Shown in pieces: positions 1-10,794 of a stretch of DNA of 64,000 nucleotides; positions within the stretch are counted from its first letter, which is position 1; the number at the start of each line of letters is the position of its first letter. Position numbers and translations under genes: made by a program. The DNA comes from Diphasiastrum complanatum (lineage: Eukaryota; Streptophyta; Lycopodiopsida; Lycopodiales; Lycopodiaceae): assembly GCA_029204225.1 (NCBI GenBank), contig CM055099.1, forward strand, positions 61,783,753 through 61,847,752, read 5' to 3'. The notes beneath the pieces were generated by a model that saw only the letters and a list, made by a program, of their open reading frames with translations, did not search any database and was not told where the DNA came from.

Positions 1-87
1 TCAGAATAAGAATCATCCATGGAAATTCCATGATCAGAAGCATTTTGTAGTTACAGATTAAACATTAGATGGGAAAGACTGGCACAC

Positions 88-279
88 CTGAGATTCCAAT
101 AGCATCTGTGGCGGAGAACACCATGGCTTCCTCTGTAATGCATTGATATTGCTGGGTCCACTTACTGTGGTAGAAAGAGAACTAGTTGGAGATGAGAGAC
201 GACTTTCAACATCTTTTCCAGCAGATTGATGCTGCTCTAATTCTCTCATTGCCACTATGTAATCATAAGTGCTAATACC
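88..279 (-). CDS. S-acyltransferase exon 8 (TTxE-like motif and start of C-terminal tail)
   Basis: 64 codons beginning [14 protein letters not shown], the conserved segment after TM4, followed by a serine/threonine-rich stretch and [14 protein letters not shown], which is also conserved in plant homologues. The donor is CAG/GTGTGC, so the coding region continues past base 1. Confidence 0.93.
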
Positions 280-3200
280 CTGGGATACCATGCACAAAAC
301 CCTAATCATGTTATCATATTATCACAGTATGGCAGCCAAAAAATTTTGCACACAAGAGGTGAAGGTAGTTTTCTCTTGGTTACCTTACGAAGAAGAATAA
401 GGTGGAACAAAAGAAGCTGCCCAAGAGGGAGTGTTGCTATTAATGCCAAAATTGTACAGAGACCCTGCAGCAAGGATGCATCCGTATTTTCAGTTAAACT
501 AAGACAAAACTAGCAGGGATCGTTTATATTCTTTAGTTAACAACCTGACAGAATGAGCTTGATTCTCTTCTTTTTTTACGCTCTGAATCTTCACAAACAC
601 TCTCAAATTTCAGACTTCACAAATACAATTTGGATTCACTGGACCAGGTTCCCGTGAATGATGACGAAGCAGTATGTAAGAAATCAGAAGGAATAGCATT
701 CATAAGATAGAAACATATTTATATTTTAGTGCATTCCAAAGCAGGTAGTGTTCCAGAATGCCAGCACTCTGTAGTGTGGCGTGTAGAAAAGAACCACAGA
801 CAATTTGTAAATTCTTTTATAAAAGGGCCAAGGCTCTACATTTCAAACCAAAAATATACCAGGACTCTGACCCCAAGTCTGTGACGTGACCCAACAAGAA
901 TTGACCCTTTGAACCCTGACTTGATAAGTGATTCATGGCTAATATATCGGGCCTAGGCCAAGACTACTGACCATCAGTGAGTTCTAAGGGTAATCAACTG
1001 TATGATTTCCCTTTGTGCTTGGGTGTAACTGAAGGTGGAACATGATTTGCTCACTGAGTCCAAAGACATAAATCTTGGAGGTATCCTTGTACTTTCTTAA
1101 AGCAAAGGTATCTGAATTACTGCATCATATAAATGGAAAACATTTTAGTACAAATAAACTTAAACTCAAATTTGAAGCACCTAATGCGGAAGCAAGAACT
1201 ATGGTAGCATTATTTGATGAAACTGTTCTTGCAACATCCTTAAGCATCTATTGCTATGGTACTTATATCATAAAGTAGCAATAAGAGACAATTTTCATAC
1301 CAAAGTCGGCAGAAACATTCACTTGATAGTCCCCCGCTCTCTCAATCCAACTAGGCATCGTGAAACCACCTCATCCACATGAAGCTCTGGTGGATATAAG
1401 TGAGACAACTCAGTGAGACTGTCAATCTAGTGGCATAAAGTCCCTATCTATTTGAAACTATGAAAACCATCCCTTTGCCATGCCAGCCACAGTGGATTAA
1501 CCATGACATCTCTAATGTCCTACTGAAAATTCTCCAATCCTTCAAGTCAAGTCATCCCGATTCCCAAGCGTAAGTCCACCAGCTGACAAGTTTGTGATCC
1601 AGAGTATATATAGTTACTATATGAATTTATTTCATGTCGCTCTTAAGGTACATCCCAAAATATGTCACTAATTTTGCCCTTGGATTCTCTGACTAAGAAT
1701 CTTGGCACGCCCCTCGGATGTTCATGTCCTCACACGATGAGCACCAAGCCCATAAGATATCCCAAGATCTCAAGATACAAGCCTATGGAACTGAAGAAAC
1801 TTTAGATGCCAAGCTAACCAACTAAGCCAACCCTTGGATGATTCCTTGCTTGCTTGTGGGACAATTCCATCCCATATCACATAGAAGGTCTATTGTACAC
1901 CAGTTAGGATAGAGCCTTGGAGAAAATAAAGTGTGCAGCCACAATATCATGGAGCAGGTTGGTCGAGCTACAGTTTTTGTCTGAAGAGCCAATAACAGCT
2001 GAAACATACGTTCCATCTTAGCTTTTATAAGCATGGTTCCTCCCAACTATGTCCTTAAAGACTCAATATTTGCCATTATCTTTGTCCATAGAGAGTCTAA
2101 ATCAGCTCTCACAAAATTCATCTCAAAGTCATATTTCTCTTCTGGATGCAATGCACATGGAAAACAAAATGGAAATGTTTTACTTCAAGTTGGTCTTCAA
2201 GTGAACAAAAATCACTGAGTGACAGTATTTGTATGCACCATACATTTTTCCCCCAACCAATCAAAAGAATAACACTGAATATTGATGAACTATAAGAATA
2301 TCAATAGAATATTGCCTATTGTCAATGGTCACTCACTCTAGCCAGATTATTATATCAATGAAATAGTTCATACTGTAGGCAAGCATAAGCATCAACGAAT
2401 AAAATATCAATAACAAAGTATACCTTGGATATTTATCACTTTGCTTCCGAATTCACCTAAAAGTACGTTATTGATGCCATAGCTCCCAATATATTAATTG
2501 CAGCTAGAAGTTTTGTGCAAGAATTAGATCACAACTATCATATGCAACTAGGACAATTGTCAATAAAAAGGACTCCAATTGGACATGTATTGTTGCAGTT
2601 ATATGGATTTTAATCATAGTTGCCAGGGACCATGACCCCTGGGAACGGGAATTGGCCGGTTCTCTGAGTTCAAACGAACGTTTTAGAACTGAATCTTATT
2701 ATATTTTATTCTATTTTTCAAGAACTTGGGAACGTGGGAACGCTATGTCATTATATATATGTTTGAAACAGTGCCCAGGAAAATTGGCAAAGTGTAGGAA
2801 TGAAACAGGCCTTATTTTTTAAAAAACGAGTATCTTGATGGGTTTCCTTTTATGGGTAACAGTCAACAAAAAACTAAGAAGCTTCAAAAAAAGCAGGTTT
2901 TGTTAGAAGATTTTGTTTTTGCTACTGGGGAACGCGTTTCCACCCCTGGGAACGTGCCTGGGAACGCGTTCCCACTGCTACGGGAATGTTCCTACCTGGG
3001 AACGCATTCCCGGAAATGCCTGGTAGGTGGGAACGTGGGGAACGCCTTCCCAGGGGGTGGGAATGTGTTCCCTGGTAACTATGATGTTAATAAGAGTCAC
3101 CATTGGGAATGACCACCAGCGAGTGAATGGATCATTGGACAAAATAACACGACATATTAACTTCCTTGTTGGTAAGGAAAGTGCATAAACTCTAAGCAAA

Positions 3201-6200
3201 CTGTTGAAAAAAATCTCGACCAATGAGTATGATTGTTGGAGTTGTCTCTAATGGACCATGGGTGAAGAAGCTCACAAAAATTGCCTCCTACAAGAAACGT
3301 TGGAAGAATAGCTTGGGTGATAGATAGTGGAAATAGACGAATCAATGTCAGCAAGAAGAGGTCTAGATTGTTGCAAATCAAGCTGGAGAAGGAAGAAGAC
3401 AATGCATCCAACTTGAACGAGAAAAAAATCTCTGAACGACGAGGGTGCTTTAATTCCAAGCTATGAAACATTCACAGCAAAGCCTCACATGTAGATAAAA
3501 ATGATAGCAAATGCTGTCAAATCACAATCTTCAACTAAGAACATTGTAAAAACAACATCCACAACCCAGAAAAGTGGTAGATCTCCTACAAAGAACTTTT
3601 GTAGAGCCTCCTACAAAGGACTCAAGAGAGCATACAAAAAAATGGTACTACTCCTGGAAACTATAGTGTTTTTGTACTAGTGTAGAAGCCCTTGAGTAAA
3701 CTACTAAGAAGCAACTGCTAAGGTTAGGGCTAAAATCTCCCATATTTATCCAGAGTATGAAAGTTTTTAGAAGGGGATTAAACAGGTACTCCCTTATAGG
3801 GCCCTTAATACAAGGACTGACCTAGGGACCAGCAGAGGCCCAAAAATGTAGAACAATAGAAGTGTTCTTAAATGTTTTACACAAAGCTCTTAGTCGGAGG
3901 TCAATGTATAACCCATTTGCTGCCTTCCTTTCTACATGTGATACTTTGTTTGTGGATGTGTTCATTACGAAAAGATATAGCCTTGTACCTCATTTAGTCT
4001 CTCTGTCACGTTTTAGAAACAACGCTCGTTGGAAAAAGACAATGCTGCTACTCTTATTTGACATTCAACTGATAATATTGTGACCTCAGCTTATTGATCC
4101 CAGAGAGATCTGGTCTTTACTTTTCCAAAGGTCGATATATGTATAGAGGAAAGTACCAACTAAGCATCGTAGTGCCAAAGCTGACCATGAGGTAGAATTA
4201 TGGTAAACATGAGAACATCTGCTCAAAATCACTCAGTAGGTATCTACCAAGGACATCAAATACTTCTGATCTCCTAAAAGAAGTATCCAATTCTTAAGAT
4301 AAAGTGGCTAGAAATTATCAGGGAAGACATTTGTTCATGAAAAGTGTGTATGGCTCCTGAACTGGAAGATTCATTGAACAACAAAGCAACTATTAACGAC
4401 CAACATCTTAGTATAGAAGTGCGGCATTTTTTAATGCATTGATAGCCCTGCAGTTTTAATCTAATTAGCAAGCCCATGAAAGCAATAATTCCACATAAAA
4501 GCCCTATACAAATTCTTTAATAGAGAAGACAAAAACTATAGGGGCCAAGCCTCGAGGTGAAAAACCTAAAAGGCTCTTTTATGATTTGGAAAAGATTAGA
4601 ACTTCCAAATTCGTCTCGAGGAGGTGGCTCTTCGAATACAGGGCCTTGACTATAAAAAATTTACAGTTCTAAAGCAAGACTCAATCTTAAACATTGTTAG
4701 TTCCAGAAGCCAACAATATCCTTATGAATTGAACTATAAGCCTAATACATACTCAGCAAGTACCATAGCAACATTCTAGGAGATAATAGGCATAAAAGAC
4801 CACAAATTCTATCAGTGAATGGGATTTCAAACTCACCACCACAACAATGAATGGGATAAAAGAGAAGCTGCTGCCTAGCTTTGAAGCTATTTCATCCTTG
4901 AAATCCTTTTGATTGAGCAAGCAGCGCACAATCACAAAAATACCGATCATCCACTGCAAGAAAAGCTGAGATCACAGTTTTTGTAACTGGTTAAACTCTG
5001 AGACTTGGAATCAAGATACGAAATTCAAACTTTAAGTAGCACCTGCAAAGTAGAATTCGAACTAGAAGGACCAACAAATTCGAGAGAGATAGAGGGACGG
5101 GGGGGGGCGAGGGATGGACAGAGCAGATTTTTTGAATTTAGATCTTTTAGAGTTATTTCAAGCTATTATTCAAATGCTTTACTGTTTTCCTTACTCCGGC
5201 TGGAATAGAAGCAGGCCTTGCAGGCATGTCAATATATAGTCATACACTCCTAATTAAGGCCAACCTCAACATTGTCCTTAGAGAATAGCACCCATATCCA
5301 GGCTTTGGCAAGACCTTACATTGGTTTTTCACAAAGCGGACTGGAGGCCTTAAAAGTTACTTTTACAAGGTGCGTACAATATGTGGACAGATTGTCTTCT
5401 ACAGGTATATGTTTATGTGAGACTCTAGAATACTCAAATTCACAAATTTAAAACGTGATTGAGCAGTAGCGTAGGCATGAATGCATCGCTGGATATACTA
5501 CATAGTGGGCTAAGGTAAGAAAAACATTAGAGCCCAGTTTGTTCCCCCACACAACCATTTGAGAAATACGGACGCTTGACATCTACATAAGCAAAAGCAC
5601 TACACTATACAAACTTATGTTGATTCATACAGTGAAATATTGATGACAGGTCCTAACGCTATACCTGAATGGATGCAGATTCACAAATTTACATTTGGCT
5701 TGCATGAAGAAAATGAGGCCACCAATCTTTGATGAGGAGTGCAAGACTATTGAGGAAGCGATTGCCACAGCTCTTCTTTGTGAGGGTAACGCTAAAGGCG
5801 GGCTTCACAAGAACAGGCTGTAACTACTACCTAGCTCCAAAGCTGAAGGGATTCTCAGAAGCCAGTGGTGGTACAGTTGCAGCACAACACTAAGAACAAC
5901 GCTACAAGTAAAGCTTGTTGTACACTAGTCTTACACTAGAACAAAGAAGCGGAACAGAACGGAGGAATTGGGCTACTTTTGTACAGACAAGCATTGTACA
6001 AAGATGGTCCTAGGCAGAAAGGTAAGAAATTGCATCAAATGCAACCCTGCCAGGAAGAAGGCATCAAACACATATTTTGGACGCCCTAAGGGAAGTCACC
6101 TCTTGATGCTTTGGTCACACCCACAACTTTGAATGCTTCGAAGTGAGGTTCCATCCACGTGTCTCAACGCCATAAATGATCTCATTTCTCAACATTTCTC

Positions 6201-9200
6201 TACATTTCATGGCAAGCCGTTACTTAGCTCCAATCTACCCATTTTTGTCAAATTTGTAGTTTATGTTGGAAATCAATTACGTACACACATTTTCCTCCTT
6301 GCACAAAGTGCGGTGGCAGCTGAGTTTGACAAAGAGACAAAAGCACTCATGGTAAATCTTCATTGTCCTCTATGCATCCAATGAACAAGGATGACATGCA
6401 ACACAATTTCCCAACTTTGTGCCTCTTATCTTCCATGGGCCTCTTATCCTTCCATGAGGCAATAACTGCATGGTCAGATAACTCCTTTTGTATCATCACG
6501 CATGTTAAGAATGTAAAGATGGCAATGGATCTAAACATGGCTTCAACAAAGAACATTCTTTGTAGTCTACAGAAATGAGTTATTGAGATACCACAGGTTG
6601 GATAAGAAACATAGCTTGCAACTTGTCACAAATCAGCTAAGCTTCCTATCATCTTGACATTGGCAATGGAATCTGGAGGCACTTGTGCATGGACACACAA
6701 GCCAAAAAGAAATGAGAAAGATTTGGTCGTCACCACTGACTAATGTAATGGTTTCTCAAAGATATTGACAAACCAAAATAATCTGTTCAAAGAAAAACAT
6801 CCACACCTTCACCAAATAAATGGACATAATCAATTTTAGACGGTTTCTACATGGTTTTTGACCAGGCATTACTTATCATCTCATCAATCACCAAACTTTC
6901 AAATACCATAAAACCATGAGGATAATCAAGCAAACAATTAAAAACATTTGCCATTGACCTATGCAAAAATTGTGCACAAGCAAATCAGCATACGTTTTCA
7001 GAAAAATAAACTTTGGCTTGAAGAAGTTCAACGTGTTTCTTTGACATGATCACAAACAAAAAGCCGAAGTTAATACTAAAACTATACATCTTTTGACTTA
7101 TCAGCCACCAACAAATTAAATTACTCAAATTACCAAAGATCGAGACAAGCTCACAAACACCTCATTATTTGGCGTCCCCATACGCTGATTTCTTTACAAG
7201 AAGTTAAATTTATCATTTCTCTATGCAACAAGCAATTTTGCTCCATTCTATGTCAGGTGCAATTGACTTAAAATATGAAAATAATAGCATGCATAAGTCT
7301 TTGTACATGTCCAAGGAAATAAAAACTCAAACTCAATCTGAGTGTTCTGTTTACTTCAATGTATCAATAACTTCCAAAAGTACCTCTTGAGTTTGCTAAA
7401 CTATGAAAAGCCTCGAAGGATATTCAATTAAATCAGAAAGCTACATGTGCAGCCATAAGAAAACTGCAGTGTATTGCTTTGTAAATGCTTGCCACGACTT
7501 TCAAATGAAAGTTATTTTAAAGTTTACAAGATTCTAGTCAAGTGAATTAGCAATCCACCTATTCATGGAACTTGTGTATTAACATCCATCATAGAGGAAG
7601 TTCTTAATACCCTGAACAAAAATCAACTTTGCATACCCATACACTTTGGCTAGCACTTGACTTGTCCATCTTGAATCAATATTTCCTACCAAAACTGTAG
7701 GTCAAACTTTCAATGCGAGAATAACAAGCTCAGCTTTAACCTATCTCACAACTAGCCAGAATATGCATTTAGTCAGAATAAACTTACCAATATGAGGCTT
7801 GATGTCATTAAGGAGAAGAACGTTTTGTAGTTTCTCTTTCCAATGCAGTTGTTTATCCACTGCAGTCAAAAGCAGTCACAGCATCATAAAGATCCTCAAG
7901 CCCACAAGTGATGTAGTCCAACAAGACTCAAAGATGAAGCTACTTAAGTAATGTAACACTCAAGACTCATAAGGAGGTCCTGTGGTAAGCGATGTACCCG
8001 ACAGTGATGATCAAAACCCTCAACACATTTGTCACATGCCCGGCAATGTTTGCTATATTTAGAGATCTGTCGAGATCAAAAGATTCATGAGAAACACAAA
8101 AAAATGACCGTCGAAGTTCATAATATCCAGTCGATCAAAATTTCTCAATTTGACATCATCCAGGTAAGAATCCTATTGTTTTATGCAAACAATAACCTTG
8201 CCATAAATGTTACGGCATCTTTCCCAACACATTGGAAGCTTGAGCCTTAGAAAACTTGGAGAATTGCACTTATGCATTTACAAACTCATTGGCAACTCGG
8301 ATACGTGAATCACTGCACTTACACATGTAATTCCTCCTCGGGAAATGAGACACTTATCATTATTTGGATTTCTAGCTAGACTCTAGTCCTTTCCCTAAAT
8401 TTGGTGAAAGTTTGCAGTTTTGATCACCTGTGCTTTGCACAAGCCACAATAAACTAGCTCCTCTTGAGTGACTGATTGCTGTATATTCTGTCCAACACAT
8501 GCACATTGGGTCAAGGACTTGAAACCCTGAAAGGGTAAGCAAACAAGTTCTGACCAATTTCTGGCTTTCACCCTGCCAGTGACCTTGGAATCTGCAGGAG
8601 CTTCTTGAGATCCTGAATTTTGGACTGCTTTATGTAAGCTGTTCTCCTTCCAACTTTGTGTTTCATGAGTCCCGATATCTTGAACAGACTCCAATTTGTG
8701 AGAGCTTGAAGCTTTGGGATAAAAGTTGGAACAGCCAACACCGGGATCTGCTGGATTCACTGCCGCACAGCGTACATATAGCACAAAGACAGCCATTACC
8801 TGCACAAAAGGGGTGCAAATTAACTAGCATAGTATAAACCCGGGCAGACATGAGGGTCCGGGCCGGACATTCCGCGTCCGCGTCCAGCATCCGGACCCTG
8901 ACGCGTCCGGACCCCAGATGCGGGGTCGGACGCGTCCAATTTTTTTTATATTTTTTTGTGTTTTTAATGCTATTTAACACTAAAAAAAAAAATTAAAACA
9001 AAAGTGGACACGCCCGGACCCCGGGACGCACCCCTGGCGCGTCCGTGCCCGGACGCGCGTCCGGACGTGCGTTTGGACGCAGGGTCCGCTTCCTTAGGTA
9101 TAAAGTTAGAACTTTCAGAGCATAATCAGAAGTTCGTCCGTGCAGAGTCAATTGTCTTTTCATTTAGTTTGTTGGTTGTCATGCCTAAAACGGATATGAA

Positions 9201-10794
9201 GAATTGATAAACAACAACAATTAATGGCCAAACTGTTTGAGAGCATGACTTATCACAAAAGAATTTTAACCTAACCAAAAAAACATTGCCTACTTTGTCT
9301 CTCATTTCTGGACTTTGCTCTATCATTTGGCCAATGGTAAGCGGGATTCCTAACAGGAAATGCTCTGTTCCATTAACCAGGGAGCCACGAAAAGGAAACA
9401 TAACCAACATCAGGGGCCAGAGAAACTGTGAAATCACGGTTTGTCAGCTCTGCAGAAAGTAACATAGCTTGCACATGATGGTGCAAGACAAGTAAAGAGG
9501 CAAAATCACATCACCAACAAGAATAACCATCATAGATAGAAAAGTTGGTGTCTGGTTGATAATCACAATTTTCTTAATGAAGTTTATAGACTTATTTCAA
9601 GGAGAAAATCATACCATTGGAGAGAAAACAGCAATAACATGGTACTCCAGGAGTTTGCTTCCAACAAATGGAACAAAAAATACGTAGAAAGAAAATGCAA
9701 GAGAGCTGAATACAGCTATCACCACGACCTGTAAGCCAATAGAAGATTGGTTAAACAAGTTACCAACCCAAGATACATATACATGCTGAGGAAAGTATTT
9801 CTTCCAAGACATGCAATTTCAGGTAATATATGAAGCCATTGTGCACATTAAATGCCTAACAGTATTTTTTGAACAAACCTTCTTGACATTGTATCAAATG
9901 TACTCAATCACTACATCCAAAGATATCAAATAACCATCAACAAAGGCCAGCCTCAAAGACATCCGCAGCCTTGCACAATCACTAGAAAGGAGACAGCTAC
10001 CTGATCTGTAGTGTGCATTGTCAGAAGCTACTCAGCCCATCAGAAACTGACTGCTTCTGACCAAGACATTTGGTGCAATTTTGGTCAAGTCTGAAAAAGT
10101 CATCTGCTCTTTCTAGCAGTCTAACACTTCATGTTTGGTAAAATACGACAACCTCAAGTTAGTAGGACATGTCCCATCAATCGTGAAGGATGAAACAACT
10201 TAGTGCAATTCTAATGAATGAGTATAGGACGAGTCACGAGATATGCTACGGAAAATTTGTCCTTGGGCCACCCAATCATTTTGTTCCACTTTCAGTTAGG
10301 CTGTCACTCTTACGAGTCCAGCTTGTCGACATTCAAAGACTCGTTGGTTCTATAGTTGCTTACAAGAGATGAACTAAACTAGTTCGATTCAAACAAATAC
10401 CAAGGAAGTTATTTGCGTTGAAAGTTTTGCTGCAAATTTTCCTTCACTTGGACTCCATTTTACTCTTCCCATCTTCACACACTGTAGCGATCGAACTAAC
10501 AGTCGGGCCCTAAACCCTTGAACAGCTTGAAATTATTTGTCCAGCACACACCTATAGGACTTACTAAAAGCGTGGATTTTCCGAGTCACGATTGATCATG
10601 GAGAAAACATGCATGCTTTGAATAGTGTTTAACTTCCCTGTGCATTCCTGGCACTGGGAAATGCATCAAAAGAACAATATTTCAAGGCGACCATAACGAT
10701 ATAATTTACCACTCCCGCATAAGAACTTCCAACAAAAGAGGAGCCAACTTGCCTGGAGCGGATGATAAGGCAGTTCCCAGCCATGATGTCGCAT
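88..10794 (-). CDS. DHHC-type protein S-acyltransferase (palmitoyltransferase), 8 exons, 3' end beyond window
   Basis: Transfers palmitate from acyl-CoA to cysteines of target proteins at a membrane. Exons on the minus strand: 10794-10753, 9728-9615, 8799-8428, 8066-7998, 7859-7788, 4965-4837, 464-384 and 279-88 (1071 nt, 357 codons). Every exon length is a multiple of three, so all introns are phase 0. The N terminus MRHHGWELP matches the plant PAT19-22 type. Transmembrane segments are in exon 2, across exons 2/3, across exons 5/6 and across exons 6/7. A DPG motif follows TM2 (NPADPG). The zinc-binding cysteine-rich domain is complete over exons 3-5: CGLC, then HCRAC, then DHHC, then NNC, then KRNY. 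The TTxE-like motif reads STYD in exon 8. Exon 8 ends at CAG/GTGTGC, so the C-terminal tail lies left of base 1. The catalytic DHHC cysteine is present and I see no stop or frameshift. Intron 1 has a GC donor. Family assignment is firm; the exact subfamily is inferred. Confidence 0.93.
384..464 (-). CDS. S-acyltransferase exon 7 (TM4)
   Basis: 27 codons, [15 protein letters not shown] then [12 protein letters not shown]. The acceptor is GCTGCAG/GGT and the donor AAG/GTAACC. It matches the fourth transmembrane segment of plant PATs. Confidence 0.92.
465..2614. other. S-acyltransferase intron 6, 3' part; nothing recognised
   Basis: AT-rich intron sequence with only short chance ORFs. I see no gene or repeat that I can name. 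Confidence 0.6.
2607..3091. mobile_element. hAT-like MITE (element 2615-3083) with 8-bp target duplication
   Basis: The ends are inverted: CATAGTTGCCAGGGA at 2615 and the complement of CATAGTTACCAGGGA ending at 3083. Flanks ATTTTAAT (2607-2614) and ATGTTAAT (3084-3091) match at 7 of 8 positions, the duplication length of hAT elements. The 469-bp interior has no transposase and is studded with GGGAACG/CGTTCCC motifs that make it strongly palindromic. It lies in intron 6 of the S-acyltransferase. Superfamily assignment rests on duplication length and the CA start. Confidence 0.72.
3092..4836. other. S-acyltransferase intron 6, 5' part; nothing recognised
   Basis: AT-rich, with short ORFs of no recognisable family. 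No clear repeats. Confidence 0.6.
4837..4965 (-). CDS. S-acyltransferase exon 6 (TM3 end, loop, TM4 start)
   Basis: 43 codons starting [15 protein letters not shown] and ending [12 protein letters not shown] chose the acceptor GATCTCAG/CTT rather than the nearer TTGCAG/TGG because it keeps TM3 at full family length. The donor is GTG/GTGAGT. Confidence 0.9.
4966..7787. other. S-acyltransferase intron 5; unassigned weak ORFs
   Basis: 2.8 kb between exons 6 and 5. It contains a G9 run near 5100, a 39-codon plus-strand ORF near 5704 ([13 protein letters not shown]...) and an 83-codon ORF at 6133-6384. Neither is recognisable; they may be remains of an old transposon. Confidence 0.45.
7788..7859 (-). 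CDS. S-acyltransferase exon 5 (end of the zinc domain, TM3 start)
   Basis: 24 codons, [15 protein letters not shown] followed by SLMTSSLIL. It completes the cysteine-rich domain and enters TM3. The acceptor is CTGCAG/TGG and the donor TTG/GTAAGT. Confidence 0.94.
7998..8066 (-). CDS. S-acyltransferase exon 4 (DHHC catalytic exon)
   Basis: 23 codons reading [13 protein letters not shown] then [10 protein letters not shown]. It contains the catalytic Asp-His-His-Cys and zinc ligands. The acceptor is CGACAG/ATC and the donor CGG/GTACAT. Confidence 0.95.
8428..8799 (-). CDS. S-acyltransferase exon 3 (TM2, DPG motif, variable loop, first zinc cysteines)
   Basis: 124 codons. It completes TM2 ([11 protein letters not shown]), carries NPADPG, then about 85 polar low-conservation residues, and ends with YCGLCKAQ, the first Cys pair of the DHHC cysteine-rich domain. 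The acceptor is TGTGCAG/GTA and the donor CAG/GTGATC. Confidence 0.93.
8832..9100. repeat. GC-rich palindromic repeat in S-acyltransferase intron 2
   Basis: Two GC-rich arms full of GGACGCG/CGCGTCC motifs flank an A/T-tract centre (about 8935-9003). The left arm around 8895-8960 is inverted relative to 9003-9060. It is bordered by GTATAAA on both sides (about 8834-8840 and 9098-9104), a possible 7-8 bp target duplication. It is probably a non-autonomous transposon, but the outer TIRs are not clean. Confidence 0.5.
9615..9728 (-). CDS. S-acyltransferase exon 2 (TM1 and start of TM2)
   Basis: 38 codons starting [12 protein letters not shown] and ending VIAVFSPM. The acceptor is TTACAG/GTC and the donor ATG/GTATGA. 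It holds the first membrane segment and the luminal loop ([10 protein letters not shown]). Confidence 0.93.
10747..10752 (-). promoter_or_regulatory. GC-type 5' splice site of S-acyltransferase intron 1
   Basis: On the minus strand exon 1 ends CAG and the intron starts GCAAGT. Apart from the C at position 2 this fits the donor consensus perfectly, as is usual for functional GC-AG introns. The acceptor 1024 bp on is a normal TTACAG. Confidence 0.75.
10753..10794 (-). CDS. S-acyltransferase exon 1 (start codon)
   Basis: Encodes 14 residues, [14 protein letters not shown], the conserved cytosolic N terminus just before TM1. The exon ends CAG and the intron begins GCAAGT. A stop (TGA) lies shortly upstream in frame-independent 5' sequence. 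It is too short to be found by ORF length; it was recognised by family similarity and by phase-0 joining to exon 2. Confidence 0.85.

Noticed and set aside
6133-6578. ORFs in S-acyltransferase intron 5 as a possible transposase
   Set aside because: No transposase motif could be recognised in any frame.
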